A stretch of DNA of 64,000 bases. Origin: Isoetes taiwanensis. Its lineage: Eukaryota; Streptophyta; Lycopodiopsida; Isoetales; Isoetaceae. Shown in pieces: positions 57,896 to 64,000 of this stretch. The notes beneath the pieces were generated by a model. The model worked only from the letters and a program-made list of their open reading frames with translations, was not told the DNA's origin and ran no database searches. Within the stretch, counting starts at the first letter, position 1. Each line of letters begins with the position of its first letter. Both the position numbers and the translations under genes were made by a program. The stretch is taken from the NCBI GenBank assembly GCA_021234155.1, contig JAJEKV010000564.1:1-64000 (forward strand). The letters run 5' to 3'.

Positions 57896-59883
57896 TTGCG
57901 TACACAAGTGCGTTTGGAGAGAGGAGGGCTGAAGAACGAGAGCGGCTCCTAAAGGAAGGCGAAGACTCCCATGGCCCGGCAAAGTGAGCACGGCGGGAGG
58001 AGCAGCTAGGCCATCGGAGGAGGAGCAACGGCAAAATTTTGATGATAGGCAATGGCGGGACCTAGGTGCGGCTCGAACGTCGAATCGGACAAACCCTGTT
58101 GATGTAAACCAAGCCGCCAACCCACAGCCCGGACCGGACCGTAACCGAGACCGAAAAGAACCAAATCTAGACCGGTTAGGGGTGGGGTGAACTACAAGAC
58201 CGATTACAACAGATGCTACGACGCCAAGAAGACCTCGGCTCGAGAGAAGGGAGTTGATCGTGGAGCGCACAAAGCATCCTTCGGCAGAGGTAATCCATTC
58301 CGCCGCTCAAAGGCGACCCTTAAGCCGCTGAAGCCCCATAGGTTCTCGACCGTGCACCGGTGAGCTCTTCTGGAGATACGCAAGTATCGGAAGACTACCG
58401 AGCCATTGATCGTCGGCTTCCCTTCCAATTTCGTCGCGGAGAGATCGCCAGAATTCAAGACCGACTTGCGGTTTCAAGCCTTTCGCGGTCCTTGCATTAC
58501 AAGAGGGCCGAGGCATACGATTGAGCTTTTGAGCGACGCCAACTTGTGTGCCATACATGCGAAGCGGGTTACTATTATGCCCAAGGACCTTCACTTGGCA
58601 CGAAGGATCCGAGGGGATCTTAGATGATTAGGCGCTCGTATTCTAGTTGTATAAATTTTGTAATTTATCGATGTACTAGCCCCATTTTTGGGTTTGTGAA
58701 TACAAAAAAATATATATTTTGAAAAAAATATATATATGTTATTAAATAAATAATAATTTTAATAATAATTTTGGGGAAAGCGTGCCAAAAGTATAAAACC
58801 CTTTTTGGCCATTAGGGTTTCATTTTTTTTTCTTCTTGTTCGGCGCCTTCTTTCTCCTCCTTTGCGCCTTCACTCTTCATGGCTCGGGGCAGCAAAGATG
58901 GTATGTGGACGGAGAGCATTGGGGACCCGCGGTTCCCTTTGATCTTCTTCACCCCTACCGCTTCGGCGGGTAGATCTTATCTCCAACATGCGAGGCCCAC
59001 CAGTTATTACGCCTTCCTTGATTCTATGGAGAGGAGATTGTGCTGCATGCGTTGGTAATGATGGCGATGAGCGGCTTTACCTCGACTTCCACACCTTACA
59101 CGGATGTTAGGGGTGATGATCATGCCCGTAAACGTCATCAAGGGCATCGACGGCGAGGGACTGACCTCCCTATTGCCACAATAGATCGGGAAACCTGTTT
59201 TGAGGTTCGATTCGCGACCGCCATTATTATGGACCATTACATAGAGGATGAGGAGATCCCCGCCGAGCTTTCTTCTACACCTCTACCTCGACCCTTAAGA
59301 TGGCGAAGTCGCCGATGAGCAGGATTTTGTGAGGTGGAAGGAGCTTGCCTCTGAAGCTCTCTGCCGGCCCGCGAAGGCCACTCAAACACGAAGGGTTAAA
59401 CCTTTCTCCCTACAAGTACTCTTTGAATGACCAAGAGTACCTAATCTTGACGATATCATGTATGCACAATGTTCTTCTGGGGGTCCGCCAAGCAGAAAGT
59501 AGAGGTTCTCTATGATCTTGCGGAATATTGCCAAGATGACTTCATCGACTTCACTACACCGGTGGTGCAACCTACACAGGTAGAGAGCCTATTGGCATAT
59601 CGGCCCGAGGAACAAGAGCCCGTTGAGACTCTTTTGTAAACCGCCCGATTTGCTTGCTAGCTGAAACCCCGACCTCGGGAAGAGCAATTTGCGGCCCCGA
59701 CACGGTCTCTCCTTCGAGATCCGCCTCTGCAAATCACTATGGGCGAGGGGGATCAAGATGCGGAAGACCTTTGGGACACCAAGGTCAGCCTTAGGGATGA
59801 GAGAGAAGAAGAAGAAGAAGAAAAGCTCCCCATCGACTTGGAGAAGGAAGCTGAGACCTCCATAGAACCCTCAAGTTAGGGCC
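57896..59883. other. Decayed sequence, no clear gene
   Basis: Alternates GC-rich pieces with an AT-rich tract (58680-58780, TATATAT and AATAATTTT). Several frames of 60-100 codons have no motif. Composition matches the gypsy region that follows. Confidence 0.35.
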
Positions 59884-60255
59884 ATGGGCAACCATGTGGC
59901 CCGATTCTTTCTCTCAGCTTTCCGCCAAGGAGAGGTGCTGTTCTTTTCCAAGAATTTAGGGCCATCTTCTGAAGCTTCTTGGTGGGCGCTCCGAGCCATA
60001 TCTACTTCAGCGGGCCATAAGAAGATTGATTATCATGTCACCACTATTACTCTGGTCCGTAGAGATTTGGCTATAGCAGCATTGGGAGGCGTGGCAAGCG
60101 CTAACATGCGCCTTTTTGTGGCAGTGCCTTTGGCTACTTGCTTACCACCTGAGGCAGCAGCTCGAGCCGCCCTTTCTGCTAGCCCTAGCGCCACTTTGAT
60201 GCGTTATCGTCCACCTCCTCAGCCAATGCACGAAGACGAGGGATTCAGCTCCTAA
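59884..60255 (+). CDS. Hypothetical protein, 123 aa
   Basis: ATG to TAA frame with an Ala-rich second half (LPPEAAARAALSASPSATLM) and a Pro-rich, acidic end. No domain is recognised. It could be a non-conserved frame of a gypsy-type element. Support is only the length and a balanced composition. Confidence 0.3.
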   Translation: MGNHVARFFLSAFRQGEVLFFSKNLGPSSEASWWALRAISTSAGHKKIDYHVTTITLVRRDLAIAALGGVASANMRLFVAVPLATCLPPEAAARAALSASPSATLMRYRPPPQPMHEDEGFSS

Positions 60256-61300
60256 ATTATTGTCTTATATATTTTGCCTTTGAAATCTTTATTTGTTTTA
60301 AAAAAAATGGTTATTACTCGTGATGTGATTTCCCTTTATTGTATCAGTCCAATACATAATGCCAATACAATTTTTGAATAAGCCTCTTCCATGACAAGTT
60401 ATTAAGCCTCCTGGAAATGTTAGTATTATATACTCATTCCGCCCTTTTGCGTAGAAAAAAGCTTTATTTGCCGAGAATGCGAAGATAGGATAACATTCGG
60501 ATAAGGAGAGATGAGCAGGGACCTCCCGAGCAGGACTATGGGGAACGATACGGTGAGTATCCCGAGCGGGAAGTTGACGATGAGATAGCGGAGCTTAGGG
60601 TGCGGAACAACCTTATGATCGACGAAGGGGATGGAAATAGTTACTCTCGCCGAGAGCGTGCTTACGATGATTTGAAATGGACCCTTTCCGCACTTGGGAT
60701 TATTGGAATATGACCTCACATGAAGCTTTTGAGGATGCTAATGATCATCATCTCGGCAAATCTTCTACGACCGCTGAAAGCTCTTCAACCTTCTCGATTA
60801 TTAGCCCCACTTGGGATTATCAACCCGTTATTATCCGGGCTTGGGCGCGTTACAAGCTCGTCGAGTCTATGCGTGAGTGTGCGCTATAAAGTCATGTATC
60901 CCTCATAAACCCTTAAACCGCATTTTCAGTTTTGTGTGTTCCTATGCTTCACTATGACTAGGGAAATGGCTGTATCAGGTCCATGTATGTATTATATAAC
61001 TATAAGTCATAATTCTTTATCGGTATCAAGCTCTTGGATGTAACCGTTACTTCACTTGTAATTAAAATTTTTCCCGTGGGTTTTGCGTGTTCACTTTGTT
61101 CTCGACCCGACTTAAAAATGACCTTGTATGACACTTATTGTATTTGTAAATGTTCTTATATCATCTTATGTTTAATTTAGGCGGGGCACGACCGCCCGCT
61201 TAGCGACCACCCTCAAATGCAAGTCGATTAACACCGAACAAGAATTGATCTTGAAAAAGAAAAAGGCGGTTAATTGCGGGCCCTACGTCTTGCATGCTAA
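60256..61300. other. No gene seen
   Basis: Mixed AT-rich spacer and gypsy-like sequence with short broken frames. Confidence 0.35.
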
Positions 61301-61689
61301 CCCACCCACGGCATGTACAGCGGGATGCCGGAGTTACCTCCGTTGCGCCTGAGTCCACACCGCACGGCCGGAGCCCCCACCACGAACCGGTCATGTACGT
61401 GTGCGAAAGAGGTCCCCTCTAAGCGTAAGCGGAGCTCCTCAGGGGCAGTGCCACCTCCTCAAAAGTACGCCCGCCCGGTGTCATCCGAATCATCCATCAT
61501 CATCTGGTGGCCATGCAAAGCGCCCGAGATAAGGAGTACCGCAAAGCGGTTGATACTGACCATAACTAGTATATGGAAGAATAGGAAATTGACCCGGTTT
61601 GATGGGAAATCTAGAAGCGGCTTGAATGCGAATCTGGCTGGCCGAAATGAAGGAGTTTGGGCGGGTCCTATGGCATGAGAGAAGGATCT

Positions 61690-62090
61690 GAGAAAGGTTG
61701 CCACCACAAACCTTTACCGGAGCTGCCCGTATTTGGTGGAAGGGCTATGCGAGCCAAACATCACGGGACAGGAGTAGATGCAACTTCGAAAGTTTGCCAA
61801 GGCCTTCAAATCACATTATGTGCCCCGTGCACATAAATGCCAACAGATCGGACTTTCTACAAAGGTTGGAGCGGAAAGAGTATGTCCGTCTGAGGCTTAC
61901 GGATGAGTTTATGCTTTGAGACCGTATGTACCGGTATGAATGAGAAAAGGGCAGTGGAGGGCTATATTGAAGGTTTGGCACCATCGATCAAGCGGATGGT
62001 TAAGGCCATCGACCCAAATCGATTCGCGAGGCCGAGGCTAAAGCATTGAGCCTCGAGGAGGACATACCAAGGAATTAGTATCCGCGTCCC
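61690..62090 (+). pseudogene. Gypsy gag
   Basis: ARIWWKGYA near 61725, then in shifted frames an FAKAFKSHYVP-like stretch, FLQRLERKEYVRLRLTDEFM and an EGLAPSIKRMVKAI block. These are the usual landmarks of the gypsy gag domain. At least three frame changes. The RIWWKGY block matches the scrap at 3667-3807. Confidence 0.75.
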
Positions 62091-62512
62091 GCTCCTTACT
62101 GCGACCCACGGCCGTCCACACCTTACAAACCCGCTCTCCAAGTCAGGGACCCTCTCGTGAGAACTCTTACGGTCGCCGGGGAGAAGAAAGTCGCTTTAAA
62201 CACCTTGCGCCCGATAAAAGGAGAACAATTGGTAAGGAAGTTGAAACCTCTTACACAATCCATTCCTAAAGAGGCGAGGAAGAGCAGTGCTTTAGGGATA
62301 AGGCATGTTCTGGTGTATGAGGCCTGGACACTTCATGAATTGCCCATATGTTACCCAGACGCCCCGGTGGCCATGGCCGACCTTATTTGGGGCGATATTG
62401 AGTCAACATTACTGGCGGCGAGGGCGGCCCCGAGTACATTCAGTGCGTCTCATATCCTTGCGACTATAGAAACTGGCAATCTTTGAAAGTCACTTGTCAT
62501 TTCCACCATAGG

Positions 62513-63164
62513 CCAAGTAGACAGTAAGCCTTTTGTAATTCTTATGGATACGGGGAGTACACATAATTTTGCTTCTCCTAGAATGGCCCAGGTCCTACAA
62601 CTGGAAACCCTAAGGTCACGACCGAGGCCTGTCACTTTAGCCAGTGGTAAGGTTAGACATACTCATGGTCGTCGCATCAACCTTAAGATGCAGTTGCCAG
62701 GCGCACCAGTTGCTATGGGTGCCGAGTTAATGGATATTGGCAAATACGACCTCATTGTTGGAATGGAATTCTTGGCATCCGCAAAAGCCAACATAGACTG
62801 CGAGAAGAGAGAAGTTACCTTCAACGCAGCTAATGGAGCCCGCGTAACTATAAAAGGTGAACCATTCAACCCTATCATGCAGTCTATGTCCATTCGACAG
62901 TTAGATAAAGCTATACGCAAGCAAAAGCTCCTCTGCGTTATTAGACTTGCTTCCATTGAGTCAGATGCTAAGCAAAACCAAGTAATCAACACCTTGCCAC
63001 GGGGGATTGCCAGTATTCTCCATGAATTTAGCGATCTTTTCCCAGACGAGATCCAGAAGCTTCCTCCTTTTAGAGGGGTAGAATGTGAGATAGCTTTAGA
63101 GCCAGGTACTAAACCCACCAGCAAGGCCCCGTACCGTATGAGTCTTCCAGGTCGCGGAGCTTAA
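62513..63164 (+). pseudogene. Gypsy aspartic protease and RT entry
   Basis: Frame around 62544-63164 (ATG codon is internal). Active site DTGS at 62547-62558 within VILMDTGSTHNFAS, then the flap-side block YDLIVGMEFL. It then passes into the pre-RT linker with HEFSDLFPDEI and ECEIALEPGTKP, the usual lead-in to gypsy RT. The protease fold looks complete; the frame is lost at about 63150. Confidence 0.85.
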
Positions 63165-64000
63165 GAAACAACTTCAAGAGCTGCTAAACCTAGGTTTTAT
63201 TGACCTAGCGTTTAGCCCTTTGGCGCCCTATTCTTTTGTGAAGAAAAGGGGCGGCTCCTTGAGAATGTGTATTGATTATCGGCAACTCAACAAGCATACC
63301 ATCAAAATCGCTATGCTTTTTGAAGCGAGATGATCTAATGGATCGGTTGCAAGGGGCCAAATATTTTCAAAGATTGACCTTCGCTTGGGATATCATCGGA
63401 TAAGGATTAAAAGGAGGACATCCATAAATCTGCTTTTCGCACTAGATATGGGCATTATGAGTTTACCGTTATGCCTTCGGATTAACTAATGCCCCTTAGC
63501 GTTTATGCGCGTTAATGAGCGATGTTTCGAGGCAATACTTGGATGATTTTGTTGTCATTTTCTTTGACGACATTCTCATCTGATAAGACTCTAGAAGAGC
63601 ATGAGAAACATCTTAAATTGGCCCTACAAAAGTTAAAGGCGTCATCGACTTTTGCCAAGTTCTCTAAGTGCAAGTTTGCCACTCCAAAGGTTGACTATTT
63701 GGGCCATATCATTTTACTGCAGAGGGAATTGCTCTGAGATCCGGCAAAAATAGAGGCCGTAAGGGAATGGCCTATTCGGAAAATGTCTCAGAGGTCCGAA
63801 GTTTCTTGGGGCTAGCGAGGATATTACCGAAAATTTGTAAAGGATTTTGCAAAGATTGCGAGTCCCTCTTACAAATCGACCAAGCATGAGAAGGTAAAGG
63901 ATTGGATGGAGCTTTGGAAGACTAAGGTTCGGGGAAGTTTCCGGCAGCTTAAAGATGCCTTAACCTCAAAGCACCCGTTCTCACGTTGCGGATCGATAAG
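63160..64000 (+). pseudogene. Gypsy reverse transcriptase
   Basis: [29 protein letters not shown] (DYRQLN at about 63274-63291), then a decayed middle. Next comes YLDDFVVIF with the active-site pair in FFDDIL (63566-63571), and VDYLGHII, the motif ahead of the connection domain. Multiple stops make it non-functional. Continues past the window end. Confidence 0.85.

Larger units (their letters stand above)
61301..64000 (+). mobile_element. Ty3/gypsy retrotransposon, internal part, runs off the window
   Basis: Order gag, protease, reverse transcriptase on plus strand with no integrase before RT, as in Ty3/gypsy. Many frameshifts and stops. No LTR seen: the 5' LTR should lie upstream and the 3' part beyond the window. 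Confidence 0.85.

Overview
The window is nuclear DNA of a eukaryote, most likely a land plant with a large repeat-rich genome. The reasons are Ty1/copia and Ty3/gypsy elements, LINEs with APE-type endonuclease, GT-AG introns, tRNA-derived SINEs, a Helitron-like terminus and one gene resembling the plant PLATZ zinc-finger family. The species cannot be named from sequence alone. Almost all recognisable coding sequence belongs to mobile elements, mostly decayed. Only the PLATZ-like frame (39,646-40,194, minus) is a clean single-exon candidate host gene.

Layout. 1-4.3 kb: gene-poor, with a duplicated promoter-like module and a Ty3/gypsy gag scrap. 4.35-7.4 kb (minus): a multi-exon gene or pseudogene with a C2H2-like finger and parts of an Ulp1/C48 peptidase fold. 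7.6-16.3 kb: higher-order minisatellite arrays (about 20-bp unit, about 200-bp spacer), with a Ty1/copia element (8.78-14.0 kb) lying between two of the arrays. 16.4-33.5 kb: a minus-strand LINE cut in two by an 11.7-kb insertion with terminal inverted repeats (17,661-29,341). The insertion carries a SINE, a 1.6-kb-per-arm palindrome, about 4 kb of 19-bp minisatellite, a long CT/CA microsatellite and 157-bp subterminal repeats.

33.5-42.5 kb: AT-rich, with a 5'-truncated LINE, a Helitron-type 3' end and the PLATZ-like gene. 42.5-44.65 kb: a broken gene for an HUH-type Rep endonuclease with one visible catalytic tyrosine motif, resembling Replitron transposases; a 597-bp MITE with an 11-bp target duplication sits inside it. 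45.25-55.1 kb (plus): an unrecognised multi-exon coding region, split by a 6.1-kb stretch with inverted termini, followed by three short perfect hairpins. 55.2-61.3 kb: mostly unrecognised. 61.3-64 kb: a decayed Ty3/gypsy gag-protease-RT running off the window.

The main result is nested mobile-element history that can be reconstructed: LINE, then TIR element into the LINE, then SINE and satellites inside it; and HUH Rep, then MITE into Rep. The most unusual single gene is the HUH Rep.
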